Below, in pieces: positions 7,526 to 15,220 of a DNA stretch of 16,069 nt. Every line of letters starts with the position of its first letter. Positions within the stretch are counted from its first letter, which is position 1. Position numbers and translations under genes: made by a program. A model generated the notes under the pieces. It made no database searches. It was not told the DNA's origin and worked only from the letters and a program-made list of their open reading frames with translations. The stretch comes from Pseudomonas sp. (lineage in GTDB: Bacteria; Pseudomonadota; Gammaproteobacteria; Pseudomonadales; Pseudomonadaceae), in NCBI GenBank assembly GCA_003525045.1, contig DQGF01000547.1, positions 1 through 16,069 on the forward strand, in the 5' to 3' direction.

Positions 7526-9262
7526 TCAGTCGGAGTGCGACACATCCGGCGCAGCAGATTCGAGCGAGTTGAAATCGCGCAGGCTGGATGGAATGTGCGG
7601 ATTACCTATCAGCAATGGGCGCTGTTGATATTCAGCGTTTACCAGGCTCTTTGTCGGATCAAACTCGTCGTAGCGAAGACCCGCCAGGTCCGACCAGGTA
7701 TGGATGAAGTGAGAGGTGCTGTAGGGGCGATGTACATCGGCTACCTGATCGTTGGACGTATCTTGCGCCTTCCACTTGGGCGATCTCCACACGATAAATG
7801 GCACCGTGTACATCGGACGCGTCGGCGCCGCCTCGTTTCGGCCCAGCACCTTCGGGGCCACGGGGTCATAGACCGACTCGCCATGGTCGGACAGGTACAG
7901 CAGGAAGCCAGTGGGGTCTGTGTCGGCGAAACGCTTTATAAGCGATGAAACCACATGGTCGTTGTACAGAACGGCATTGTCGTAGCTGTTGTAAACCGGC
8001 AACTGGTCCTGAGTCACATTAGCCGGTACACCGACTCGGTCAGCGAAGCGGTCAAAAGATTTCGGGTAGCGATAGTGGTAGCTCATATGGGTGCCCAGCA
8101 GATGTATGACTATAAGCTTGCGCGGGGCTTCGTCGGCCAACACCTTGGAAAACGGATCGAGCACATCACTGTCGTACTGACTCGTCTCGTTTTGGTCGCG
8201 ATTGTTGTTCAAGTAAATTTGCTCATCCGCCTGCTTTGAAAAGGTAGTGAGCATGGTATTGCGCTTGGTCATGGTCTGCTGGTTGGTGATCCAGTAGGTT
8301 TTGTAGCCCGCCTGCTTCATCACACTGACCAGAGTGGGCGTGCTGAGATAAACATCAGGTTGTTCCTCATCAGCAAAAGTCAGTACTTGTTCGAGCGTCT
8401 CGATCGTATAAGGACGAGGCGAGATGACTTGATCGAACACCTGCAGTTCACCGCGCATTCTATCCAGATTGGGCGTAGTAGGCCGGGCATAGCCGTAAAG
8501 ACTCATTCGTTGCCGAGTTGTCGACTCACCAATCACCAGTACCAGGGTTGAAGGTTGACCGGCGTGAGCATCCGTGAGGTTTTTCAGAGGGGGTATCAGC
8601 TTTTGGCTGTTCAGTAGATTCGACATGCTCTGGAGCTGCTGTCGATACTGGTGGTAGCCAACAACCATTTGCCAAGGCGCTGCCGCCTCGATGTTCTCTT
8701 CGAACTCCGCCACCGCGCGCCCCAGAGTATCGCGCTTAAGGTATTGATGAACCGCGTTGTAGCCAACCGACACAGTGAACAACACCAGACAGAAGGCAGG
8801 AACCAACTTGCGCGGCACAGAGACCGGACGCACTCTGCTCCATAGCAGCAAACCTCCCAGGCTATAGGCAATAATTGCGACTACGATCGACCAGGAAAAA
8901 TAGTGCACCAGGTACTCCTGGGACTCCTGTACGTTTGACTCGAACAGAATGAAGATAACGCTCTGTGAGAACTCCTGGCCGTAGACCAGGAAATAACCCA
9001 ACCCTGCGAGCGAAGACGCCCAGAGAACGATGCCGATCACACCTGCGAGCGCTCTGGTGCGCGCCGGGACCAAAATCAGCGGCATCATCCACAGCGCAGA
9101 GACCATCGTGGCCTCGATCATCCCCGACCACCCGGCCACTCCAGCATGAACAATCAAAAGCTGGGCAACACCGGAGAAGTACCAAAAAAACAGAAACATC
9201 CAGCCAAGGCCGACCCAATCTACTTGGCGAGGAACCGCCGCGGCTGACGTCTTCGTTTGCAT
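7526..9262 (-). CDS. cptA: phosphoethanolamine transferase, CptA-like (EptA/sulfatase-fold family)
   Basis: Inner-membrane enzyme that moves phosphoethanolamine from phosphatidylethanolamine to an acceptor on the periplasmic side; E. coli CptA acts on heptose I of the LPS core. Five hydrophobic helices occupy residues 18-170, followed by a periplasmic sulfatase-fold domain. Metal and catalytic residues match the family at near-constant offset from Neisseria EptA: Glu246 (IGES), nucleophile candidate Thr286 (RPYTIE), Asp459-His460 (SDHGES). The PYTIE, ITNQQTMT, HLLGTH and IHTWSDLAGL motifs and the 578-residue length specifically recall E. coli CptA/YijP (577). A GAGG ribosome site precedes the ATG by 5 nt. 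It lies 114 bp downstream of the kinase pair on the same strand. Family assignment is firm. Whether the acceptor is LPS core or a lipid made by the upstream cluster is open. Confidence 0.9.
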   Translation of the reverse strand: MQTKTSAAAVPRQVDWVGLGWMFLFFWYFSGVAQLLIVHAGVAGWSGMIEATMVSALWMMPLILVPARTRALAGVIGIVLWASSLAGLGYFLVYGQEFSQSVIFILFESNVQESQEYLVHYFSWSIVVAIIAYSLGGLLLWSRVRPVSVPRKLVPAFCLVLFTVSVGYNAVHQYLKRDTLGRAVAEFEENIEAAAPWQMVVGYHQYRQQLQSMSNLLNSQKLIPPLKNLTDAHAGQPSTLVLVIGESTTRQRMSLYGYARPTTPNLDRMRGELQVFDQVISPRPYTIETLEQVLTFADEEQPDVYLSTPTLVSVMKQAGYKTYWITNQQTMTKRNTMLTTFSKQADEQIYLNNNRDQNETSQYDSDVLDPFSKVLADEAPRKLIVIHLLGTHMSYHYRYPKSFDRFADRVGVPANVTQDQLPVYNSYDNAVLYNDHVVSSLIKRFADTDPTGFLLYLSDHGESVYDPVAPKVLGRNEAAPTRPMYTVPFIVWRSPKWKAQDTSNDQVADVHRPYSTSHFIHTWSDLAGLRYDEFDPTKSLVNAEYQQRPLLIGNPHIPSSLRDFNSLESAAPDVSHSD

Positions 9263-9349
9263 AAAATCCTCAATTGTTGCGCGTGGCGCCTGACTGGGTT
9301 GGGCATAGCGTCAAGCAGCGGTGGTTAGTCGGTTTTACAGGGAGTGCCG

Positions 9350-9378
9350 AAACGTTTTGTCTGCCATGAAAAACGTTT
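9350..9378. repeat. inverted repeat between kinase 2 and cptA
   Basis: Two 9-bp arms (AAACGTTTT and AAAACGTTT) flank an 11-nt loop. The right arm runs into the kinase 2 stop codon. Each arm contains the self-complementary AAACGTTT. The A/U-rich stem has no following U run, so it is a poor terminator; a paired operator or a processing hairpin is equally possible. Confidence 0.35.
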
Positions 9379-10147
9379 ATGGGTCCGGCATCGTGCTCAT
9401 GGCGGCCTGGTTTGCCTGGTGGTTGGAGATGACTTGCAGGGCAACTTGCAGACACTGAGCCTGTACATCGCTCAAAGGCAGAGTGGCATCGATTTCAACT
9501 ATTCTTGCGCCGTTGAAACAAAGGCGCGGAGTAATGGCCGTCTTCTGCTTGATCAATGTCAGATCATGGTCAGGTTTGCGTGCATAGGCCGTTTGCGCAT
9601 CGATGTTCAGGCGGATAATCACAGTGGGACGCACGCGGACCATGGATTCATAAAGCTTTAGCTCCCGCCTTGCCAACCAGGCCGTGAATGGCCCGTTGGG
9701 GCGGGCCGCGGAAAGCCCCGGGCCATCGTAAAAGCCCGGGACTTCCAACTGCGGATATCGATCACAGATCACAACTGCGGCGCATTCACGCATTGCCTGC
9801 GTCTTCTTGAAACGATGCATACGGACAGTGGCAAACCCATAAATTGTCAGCGCTGTGAACGGACCTGGAATTCGTTCGCCTCTAGTGCGAGCTTGCTTGG
9901 CTTTGGCTGTCAGGCGACGTGCCAGCATGGGTCCGATGAACGGCCAGGCCTGGATCTTCAACCCCATCGTGCCCGACCCAAGACCAAGGTAAGAATAGGT
10001 CGCCCCCTCCTCTTGCAGAGCCGCACACAGGTAGGATGCCAACGTGGTCTTCCCTGCCCCGTCGGATCCGATGATGGCGAGCAAGGGTGCCAGCGAATGC
10101 TCATCACCCCGCGTTGCAGCACTATTGCGTGAGCGAGCATTGGTCAT
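9377..10147 (-). CDS. P-loop kinase, thymidylate-kinase-like fold (second of tandem pair)
   Basis: ATP-dependent kinase of unknown substrate. I chose the ATG at 10147 (256 residues, MTNARSRN), 8 bp after the previous stop; the only longer option is a TTG at 10159. Walker A GSDGAGKT is at residues 27-34. A DRYPQ motif at 129-133 corresponds to the DR[YFH] signature of thymidylate kinases. Further conserved blocks shared with its neighbour are DGPGL (141-145), ARRE-x-x-LY-x-x-MV-x-x-RP (about 159-175) and RLN-x-D then ARKPDH (179-194). It is longer than true thymidylate kinase (about 210) and sits in a lipid-biosynthesis context, so housekeeping dTMP kinase is unlikely. I infer phosphorylation of a lipid precursor or head group, but nothing in the sequence names the substrate. 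Confidence 0.8.
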   Translation of the reverse strand: MTNARSRNSAATRGDEHSLAPLLAIIGSDGAGKTTLASYLCAALQEEGATYSYLGLGSGTMGLKIQAWPFIGPMLARRLTAKAKQARTRGERIPGPFTALTIYGFATVRMHRFKKTQAMRECAAVVICDRYPQLEVPGFYDGPGLSAARPNGPFTAWLARRELKLYESMVRVRPTVIIRLNIDAQTAYARKPDHDLTLIKQKTAITPRLCFNGARIVEIDATLPLSDVQAQCLQVALQVISNHQANQAAMSTMPDP

Positions 10148-10155
10148 GAAGTGTT

Positions 10156-10956
10156 TCAACGATTCGCCAGGCGCAAAGATATGGCCTGTTTCGCCTGTGC
10201 AATCACATCCGCTAGCGGTTCGCTGCTGTCGATGTCCAGAATGGGCGCGCTTTGGTATTCCAGCTTTGGAACTTGGGCAATTTTCAACGCCAGTGACTCG
10301 TAACGATGATCCGGCTTGCGCGCAAAGGCTGTTTCCAGGTCGACATTCAAGCGGATGACCAGGTCTGGACGGTAGCTGACCATGTAGGAGTAGAGTGCTT
10401 TTTCGCGCCGGGCCAAAAAGCGGATAACCGCGTTACGACCTTTACCCTCGGCCAGGCCAGGGCCGTCGATCTTCATTTTCAGCACGGCAACCTGAGGAAA
10501 ACGGTCGGCCACGATGGCGACACCACTGCGCCGCAATACCATCATTTTCTGGTACCGACGCCAGCGTCTGAGTGAGAGTAGAAAAATCGCGAAGGCGGCG
10601 ATTGTAGTAGGTCCCTCGCCCTCCTGATCATGCCGAGGGTTGCCACGAGGAGCGTTCGCGGCGATCAGTCGATCGATCTTTTTTCCCACCAGCGGCAGTT
10701 TCACTAAAGCCTCGCCCAGCGATTTGGACTGGATGCCCAAGTGGCAGCTTTCAGTGAGGCGCGATTCCTGCATCCAGGAAAGAATGGCCTCGGATACGGT
10801 GGACTTGCCAGCGCCATCACAACCGACAAACGCAATCAATGGCGCCAAACCGGACTGACTTGGCGCGTCCATTGAGCGATCAGCAGGCTTGTCAGTGGTT
10901 GAACGCTCGAACGTCTGGTTGGCGATGTTTTGACTTTTGTCACTCGGAAATTTCAT
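10156..10956 (-). CDS. P-loop kinase, thymidylate-kinase-like fold (first of tandem pair)
   Basis: Paralogue of the next gene. The 266-residue protein has a polar N-terminal extension of about 38 residues with no predicted fold. Walker A GCDGAGKS follows at 45-52, then DRFPQ at 151-155, DGPGLAE at 164-170, LARREKALY around 181-189, and RLN-x-D/ARKPDH at 202-217. A basic stretch around residues 130-143 (RRWRRYQK) is missing as such from the paralogue and could contact membrane or an acidic substrate. The start overlaps the ABC transporter stop as ATGA, with an AAGGA ribosome site 6 nt upstream, so translation is coupled to the transporter. Two divergent copies in one operon suggest sequential or distinct phosphorylations, or an active/regulatory pair. 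The substrate is unknown; a sphingoid base or ceramide is an inference from context. Confidence 0.8.
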   Translation of the reverse strand: MKFPSDKSQNIANQTFERSTTDKPADRSMDAPSQSGLAPLIAFVGCDGAGKSTVSEAILSWMQESRLTESCHLGIQSKSLGEALVKLPLVGKKIDRLIAANAPRGNPRHDQEGEGPTTIAAFAIFLLSLRRWRRYQKMMVLRRSGVAIVADRFPQVAVLKMKIDGPGLAEGKGRNAVIRFLARREKALYSYMVSYRPDLVIRLNVDLETAFARKPDHRYESLALKIAQVPKLEYQSAPILDIDSSEPLADVIAQAKQAISLRLANR

Positions 10957-12713
10957 TGCACTTCCTTTACCACTGCCGACAACTCACCCGCGGATCCAAC
11001 GCTGGATCTGTTGTCATCTACGCAGAACTGATCGGTTACCCGTTTCATTGCACCGTCTTTGAGCTGCACGACCTCATCGGCTATTTCGATCAACCGTGGC
11101 CGGTGAGAAATAGCGATGATGGTGATTTCAGGTGTCAGCAACTTCAGCGTGGTGCAAATGTCGTGCTCCGACTCAGGGTCGAGCGCACTGGTCGCTTCAT
11201 CGAGGATCAATAATCGTGGGCGATGGGCCAGAGCTCGGGCAATCACAATGCGCTGTCGCTGCCCGCCCGATAGCTTGCCACCGCGCTCTCCCACCACCGA
11301 GAGCATGCCCTGAGGAAGCTTTTCAACAAATTCCCAGGCGCCGGCTTGGCGCAATGCCCGTTCAGCATCAGCGGCCGTCAGCGCGGGTTCGCCCAAGGTA
11401 ACGTTTGCCAAGATGGTGTCATGCAACAACAGCGTTTCCTGGGTTACGTATCCAATCAGTCGGCGCCAGTGGCGTCGGTCGAGATCTACCAACGAAATAT
11501 CATCCACCAATATCTGACCGGACTGCGGCGCGAGCAGCGCGCACAACAGATCAAGAACGGTGGTCTTACCCGCTCCAGACGGCCCGACCAGAGTGGTCAT
11601 GGTTCCGACGTTAAAGGTCACCGAAACATTATCGAGAACTGTGCGCCCCCCATAGCTGAACGACACACCTTTCAATGCAATATCCCGATTCAAAGTAGGC
11701 ATTACGCTGCCCCCTTTGGGTTCCGCCTCGGCAGCGGCGGCGTCAACAGCTTCGCGCAGCGCCCAAAATGCACTCTCCTGAGCGGCCATGCGATGGTAGC
11801 GCTGCTGCGCCTTGTGCATGAGACCCAAGAGCCGCACCACCATGAATATGAGCACCATGACCGAAGACAACGGCAGCTCCCAGATCACCAGTCCTGCGTA
11901 AAGCCCGGCCGCCGCGAGAATGGCCAGCAGCGGTTCCTGCAATGCGCGCAGGGTTTCCCGGCTGGTGACTTCTTTTTCCATCGCCGCGTTCAACTCTGTG
12001 GCCTGATGGCGCAGCAGTGAATCGGCAATGTCCTCACGGGCCATTGCTTTTAGCGGTTTAACCGAACCCAGCGTATCGCTCAGACTGACCAGCAGGTCTC
12101 TCATCAGACCCGTTTGACTTTTGCCCGCACGACGGGATGTCTTGACCAGTCCGCGCAGCCCGAGAAGGATGACCAGGCCCACAAAAAGACAGATCAGCGC
12201 GGCCTGCCAGGAAACGACCAGCGCGATAATCGCGTAAGCCACAGCCTGAATAGACAATGCGACCATGTTCGCCGCATGTTCGTACGCCGTAGATGCGCGA
12301 TAGGCCTCGGTCGCAACGGCGTTTGCAAGTGCGCCGCCGGGCTGTCGCAGATAATGTTCCCAACGACTGGCCAGCGTGGCGTTGATCAGGTCAACCCGCA
12401 GGTCGGTGGCCACGTGGGCTACGGTGTAACCCACCTGCCGATTGGCCAAAAGAATCAACAGGCTGCTCAACGCCATACCGACGACGATGATCGAGAGCAA
12501 CACGATAATGGTTGGCTGCAATCCCACTACCTGCAATGCCGTTACGATGTGCACGCCAAATGATGAGTTAGCGTTGTCGCCCAGCATCACAGACACCAGT
12601 GGCAACATGGTGGTCAAACTCACGCTCTCGACCACCCCTGCGACGATCAGACTCAGCAGCATCAGGAAGGTACGCATCGGGTAGGACCGACCAAAAGCAA
12701 ATATAATACGCAT
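10953..12713 (-). CDS. MsbA-type ABC exporter, fused permease-ATPase
   Basis: Half-transporter expected to work as a homodimer in the inner membrane. The start is uncertain: ATG at 12713 (used here) or GTG at 12722, three residues longer; neither has a strong ribosome site. Numbering from the GTG, six hydrophobic helices fill residues 17-300. The ATPase domain has Walker A GPSGAGKT at 380-387, Q-loop Gln428, signature LSGGQ at 484-488, Walker B LLILDEA at 504-510 and switch His540. Exporters of this type move lipids, LPS precursors, peptides or drugs. No peptidase domain is present, which argues against a bacteriocin exporter. It sits between the alpha-oxoamine synthase and the kinase pair and shares an ATGA overlap with the latter. 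I therefore infer flipping or export of the lipid product. Confidence 0.9.
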   Translation of the reverse strand: MRIIFAFGRSYPMRTFLMLLSLIVAGVVESVSLTTMLPLVSVMLGDNANSSFGVHIVTALQVVGLQPTIIVLLSIIVVGMALSSLLILLANRQVGYTVAHVATDLRVDLINATLASRWEHYLRQPGGALANAVATEAYRASTAYEHAANMVALSIQAVAYAIIALVVSWQAALICLFVGLVILLGLRGLVKTSRRAGKSQTGLMRDLLVSLSDTLGSVKPLKAMAREDIADSLLRHQATELNAAMEKEVTSRETLRALQEPLLAILAAAGLYAGLVIWELPLSSVMVLIFMVVRLLGLMHKAQQRYHRMAAQESAFWALREAVDAAAAEAEPKGGSVMPTLNRDIALKGVSFSYGGRTVLDNVSVTFNVGTMTTLVGPSGAGKTTVLDLLCALLAPQSGQILVDDISLVDLDRRHWRRLIGYVTQETLLLHDTILANVTLGEPALTAADAERALRQAGAWEFVEKLPQGMLSVVGERGGKLSGGQRQRIVIARALAHRPRLLILDEATSALDPESEHDICTTLKLLTPEITIIAISHRPRLIEIADEVVQLKDGAMKRVTDQFCVDDNRSSVGSAGELSAVVKEVQ

Positions 12714-12777
12714 GGCACTCACACTTGATGATCAGGTTCATTGCCGCAGAGCTCGCTGCGCCAAATGACCAGTTTCT

Positions 12778-12809
12778 AGCGCCCCTCCGGGCTCCCGGGG
12801 AGGCACGCT
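12778..12809 (-). other. GC-rich hairpin between the synthase and ABC transporter genes
   Basis: The transcript folds from AGCG at one end to CGCU at the other. Inside is a five-pair CCUCC/GGAGG block (the spelling reads CCUCC then GGAGG on the - strand), a two-base bulge, two further GC pairs and a GAGC loop. It starts 15 nt after the synthase stop, inside the largest gap in the core cluster (110 bp). No U tract follows, so I see an intercistronic processing, stability or partial-termination element rather than a full terminator. Confidence 0.4.
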
Positions 12810-12823
12810 TCTGCCCTTCCTGC

Positions 12824-14029
12824 TTAACCAGGCTGTTCTTTATCGAGAATGGCTGAGGACCGCAGCACTGAAAATGCGTGGATAATCTGGTCAATTTGTT
12901 CCGGTGTGTGTGATGCACTGACACTGCAGCGCACCAGGGTGATCCCCGCCGGCGTGGCCGGTGGAAGCACCAGATTGACGTACACGCCATGGTCAATGAG
13001 CGCTCGCCAGAACTGCAGACCCTGCTCCTTTGTGCCGACCATTACCGGGACGACAGGACTGACGTCTGGCCCGAGCTTGTATCCCAGAGCTGCCAAACCG
13101 TCATACAGTCGGCGCGCATTACTCCAGAGGCGCTCACGCAGCTCTGGACGCGATGCGACGGTTTGCAATGCCGAACGTACCGAAGCAATGACTGAAGGTG
13201 AAGGCGACGCCGTGAAAATGTAAGGTCGACTCGCGTATCGCAGGACTTCCATTTCGCGGGTCTTGCCTGCCGCGAAACCGCCAATTGCGGCCAGACTTTT
13301 ACTGAACGTACCCAAGATAATATCGACGTCATCTTCGACGCCTAACGCTTCGACCAAGCCTCTGCCATTGGCGCCCATCACACCAAACGAATGCGCTTCA
13401 TCGACTATCAGATACCCGCCCAGGCGCCGTTTGATCTCAACGATTTCTCTGAGGGGAGCTGTATCTCCCAGCATGCTGTAGATGCCCTCGACGATAATCA
13501 GCGCATCCTTGGCTCGCTCGCCCAGGCGCAACATGCGGCGCTCCAGATCCTTGGCGTCGTTGTGCTGAAAACGAATGACTTCGGCACCGCCCAATGCACA
13601 CGCGTCATAAATGCTCGCATGGCAGTCGGCATCCAGCAAAACCACCTCGCGGGGCCCGGCAAGCGATCCGATGACACCCAGGTTTGCCACGTACCCTGTC
13701 GAGAACACCATGACCGAGGGACGATCCAGGAACGCGGCAAGCTCGGCCTCAAGGGCCGTATGACCGCTGTAACTGCCATTGGCCATCCGCGAACCGGTCG
13801 TGCCTGTTCCCTCAATCGCCAGCGCGCGCTGTGCAGCGCCAATGGCGTTCGGATCGAAAGTCAGACCCAAGTAATTATTGGTGCCTGCCAGGATGACGTT
13901 CTTACCTTCAATACGGCCTTCGGTCGCGGAGTAAATTTCCTCGATACACGTACCGAAGGGGCTTAGGCCCGAATCCTGAAACCTGGCTCGCTCAGCCGCC
14001 AGACGGCTGAATCTGTCATAAAGAGCCAT
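12824..14029 (-). CDS. spt: serine palmitoyltransferase-like alpha-oxoamine synthase
   Basis: PLP-dependent enzyme that condenses an acyl thioester with an amino acid, releasing CO2; with serine this is the first committed step of sphingolipid synthesis. I prefer the ATG at 14029 (401 residues, MALYDRF) because AGAGA lies 6 nt upstream; an ATG two codons earlier is possible. The PLP lysine is Lys244 in GTFSKS, with cofactor residues Asp210 and His213 (DEAHSFG) and ring-stacking His137 (DADCHAS). The C-terminal PPATPAG and Arg367 (LVRCS), followed by SHTPEQID, closely recall Sphingomonas serine palmitoyltransferase, where this arginine is needed for activity. Length also fits. A neighbouring ACP gene overlaps its start by 14 bp, implying an ACP-bound acyl donor. 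BioF, Kbl, HemA and CqsA-type enzymes are the alternatives. Context and C-terminal motifs favour Spt. Confidence 0.88.
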   Translation of the reverse strand: MALYDRFSRLAAERARFQDSGLSPFGTCIEEIYSATEGRIEGKNVILAGTNNYLGLTFDPNAIGAAQRALAIEGTGTTGSRMANGSYSGHTALEAELAAFLDRPSVMVFSTGYVANLGVIGSLAGPREVVLLDADCHASIYDACALGGAEVIRFQHNDAKDLERRMLRLGERAKDALIIVEGIYSMLGDTAPLREIVEIKRRLGGYLIVDEAHSFGVMGANGRGLVEALGVEDDVDIILGTFSKSLAAIGGFAAGKTREMEVLRYASRPYIFTASPSPSVIASVRSALQTVASRPELRERLWSNARRLYDGLAALGYKLGPDVSPVVPVMVGTKEQGLQFWRALIDHGVYVNLVLPPATPAGITLVRCSVSASHTPEQIDQIIHAFSVLRSSAILDKEQPG

Positions 14030-14276
14030 GGCCATTCTCTATGCTCGCAACAAGGGAAGTGGCTAGCTGCCGGGGCGTTCGCACATCCATCAAAATATTG
14101 ATAGGAATGGAAAGATCGTACTCATCTTCAAGCGTCATCAACAGGTCCATCATTTTGATGGATTCAATCCCCAGATCGTTCACCAGATCGCTGTCGGCGA
14201 CTACTTCACGAGCGTCGGGGAGCAGCTCTCGGAGACACACCAGAACCTTTTCTAAAACCATGTCTTGCGTGAACAT
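14016..14276 (-). CDS. dedicated acyl carrier protein
   Basis: Carries the acyl chain as a phosphopantetheine thioester for the adjacent synthase. The start is placed at the second ATG (86 residues, MFTQDMVL) because TGAGGT lies directly upstream at the right distance, while the first ATG at 14288 is part of that site and has nothing before it. The attachment motif DLGIESIKMMDLL has its phosphopantetheine serine at about residue 42. The rest is an acidic four-helix ACP pattern (LEDEYDLSIP, DVRTPRQLA). It lies 32 bp after the epimerase gene and overlaps the synthase by 14 bp. It differs clearly from housekeeping AcpP, whose motif is DSLDTVE, so it is a specialised carrier like AcpR in the Caulobacter sphingolipid cluster. 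That equivalence is inferred from order and partners. Confidence 0.9.
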   Translation of the reverse strand: MFTQDMVLEKVLVCLRELLPDAREVVADSDLVNDLGIESIKMMDLLMTLEDEYDLSIPINILMDVRTPRQLATSLVASIENGHGSL

Positions 14277-14280
14277 TATC

Positions 14281-14287
14281 GACCTCA
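14281..14287 (-). promoter_or_regulatory. ribosome binding site deciding the ACP start
   Basis: TGAGGTC on the - strand sits 4 nt before the ATG at 14276. It overlaps the earlier in-frame ATG (14286-14288), which makes that ATG an unlikely start. Confidence 0.6.
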
Positions 14288-14308
14288 TAAAAATCTAAAA
14301 TTCGAGCT

Positions 14309-15220
14309 TCAGAACAGTCTGTCTTGCAGGGCGCGCCGAAGCGTAATTCTGGGAACCCAACCAATCGCACGGGTGATATCCCTATTGCTGCACGTCCAGT
14401 CGCAATGGATCAGTTCGTTCACCTTGCTCGAAGTCAGCATGGGTGGCCGACGAAACACGTACGAGAGCGCTAAATTGGCGCGCGCAATGAGCCGCAACAG
14501 CACGACCGAAACAGCGATTTGTCGCACTTGCGCTGCGCGGATGTCGGCACCTATCTTGGCCAAATCTTTCCAGCTATATCCGCCGAGCGTGCCATCACTG
14601 ATTTCATAAGTGGCCGGTTTTGCAATGGGCGAGTTGATCCATTGCAAGACAGCAGCGACAAGGTCGTACACATGCACGAAAGACAGACGGGATTCGGCCG
14701 AGCCTAATCTGAGCAAAAAGCCGCGAAGCAACCAGGAGAACAGCGGTTGCAGTTCCCGGTCGCCTGGCCCATAAACAGCTGTGGGCCTGAAGATTCCGAC
14801 TTTGATATCCCCGGCTGCGCTGATGACTTGCTGCTCCGCGTCGAACTTCGACTTGGCATACCATGACAACTCGGGATAGCGAGCCGCCAGTGAGGACATG
14901 TGGAGAAAGCGCTCACAGGTCCCAGACTTGCGGGCCGCTTCCATCACCCGGCGGCTGCCTTCCACGTTGGCCTCATGGAAGCTTTGAACATTGCGCCCCC
15001 TGACCGCGCCGGCACAGTGGACAACCACGTTCGCACCCGCTGTCAGCTCGGCAAGTGCGCGAGGACTCTCCAAAGTCCCCTGCACCCATTCAATCCCGTG
15101 CTTGCAGCCTGACTGCGTCCTGCTCAACGCCCGAACCGTGCAACCTTGCGCGACGAGCATGCGAGCTATCTGGCCACCAATAAACCCACTTCCCCCTGTC
15201 AGGGCAACGACCCGCGCCAT
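14309..15220 (-). CDS. NAD(P)-dependent epimerase/dehydratase-family reductase (candidate CerR-type)
   Basis: Extended short-chain dehydrogenase of 303 residues. The Rossmann motif GGSGFIG is at 9-15, cofactor-site VVHCAGAV at about 66-73, catalytic Ser at 109-110 (MSS), and Tyr121-x3-Lys125 in WYAKSK. The substrate-side RPTAVYGPGD is at 146-155. Relatives act on nucleotide sugars, 3-beta-hydroxysteroids, dihydroflavonols or, in Caulobacter, as CerR, which reduces the 3-keto group of keto-ceramide. No sugar-nucleotide genes are near; an acyl ligase, an ACP and an Spt-like synthase are, so a lipid ketoreductase is the best reading. The ATG shares one base with the ligase stop (TAATG), so the two are translationally coupled. 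The general family is certain and the CerR role is inferred from context. Confidence 0.85.
   Translation of the reverse strand: MARVVALTGGSGFIGGQIARMLVAQGCTVRALSRTQSGCKHGIEWVQGTLESPRALAELTAGANVVVHCAGAVRGRNVQSFHEANVEGSRRVMEAARKSGTCERFLHMSSLAARYPELSWYAKSKFDAEQQVISAAGDIKVGIFRPTAVYGPGDRELQPLFSWLLRGFLLRLGSAESRLSFVHVYDLVAAVLQWINSPIAKPATYEISDGTLGGYSWKDLAKIGADIRAAQVRQIAVSVVLLRLIARANLALSYVFRRPPMLTSSKVNELIHCDWTCSNRDITRAIGWVPRITLRRALQDRLF

Noticed and set aside
9377..10956. Reading the kinase pair as housekeeping thymidylate kinases
   Set aside because: They are longer than Tmk, duplicated, diverged outside the P-loop and DR motif, and embedded in a lipid cluster rather than beside holB or other replication genes.
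12824..14029. Reading the alpha-oxoamine synthase as BioF or Kbl
   Set aside because: No biotin or threonine-degradation genes are nearby. The PPATPAG...LVRCS end and the adjacent ACP fit serine palmitoyltransferases better, though only a tree can settle it.
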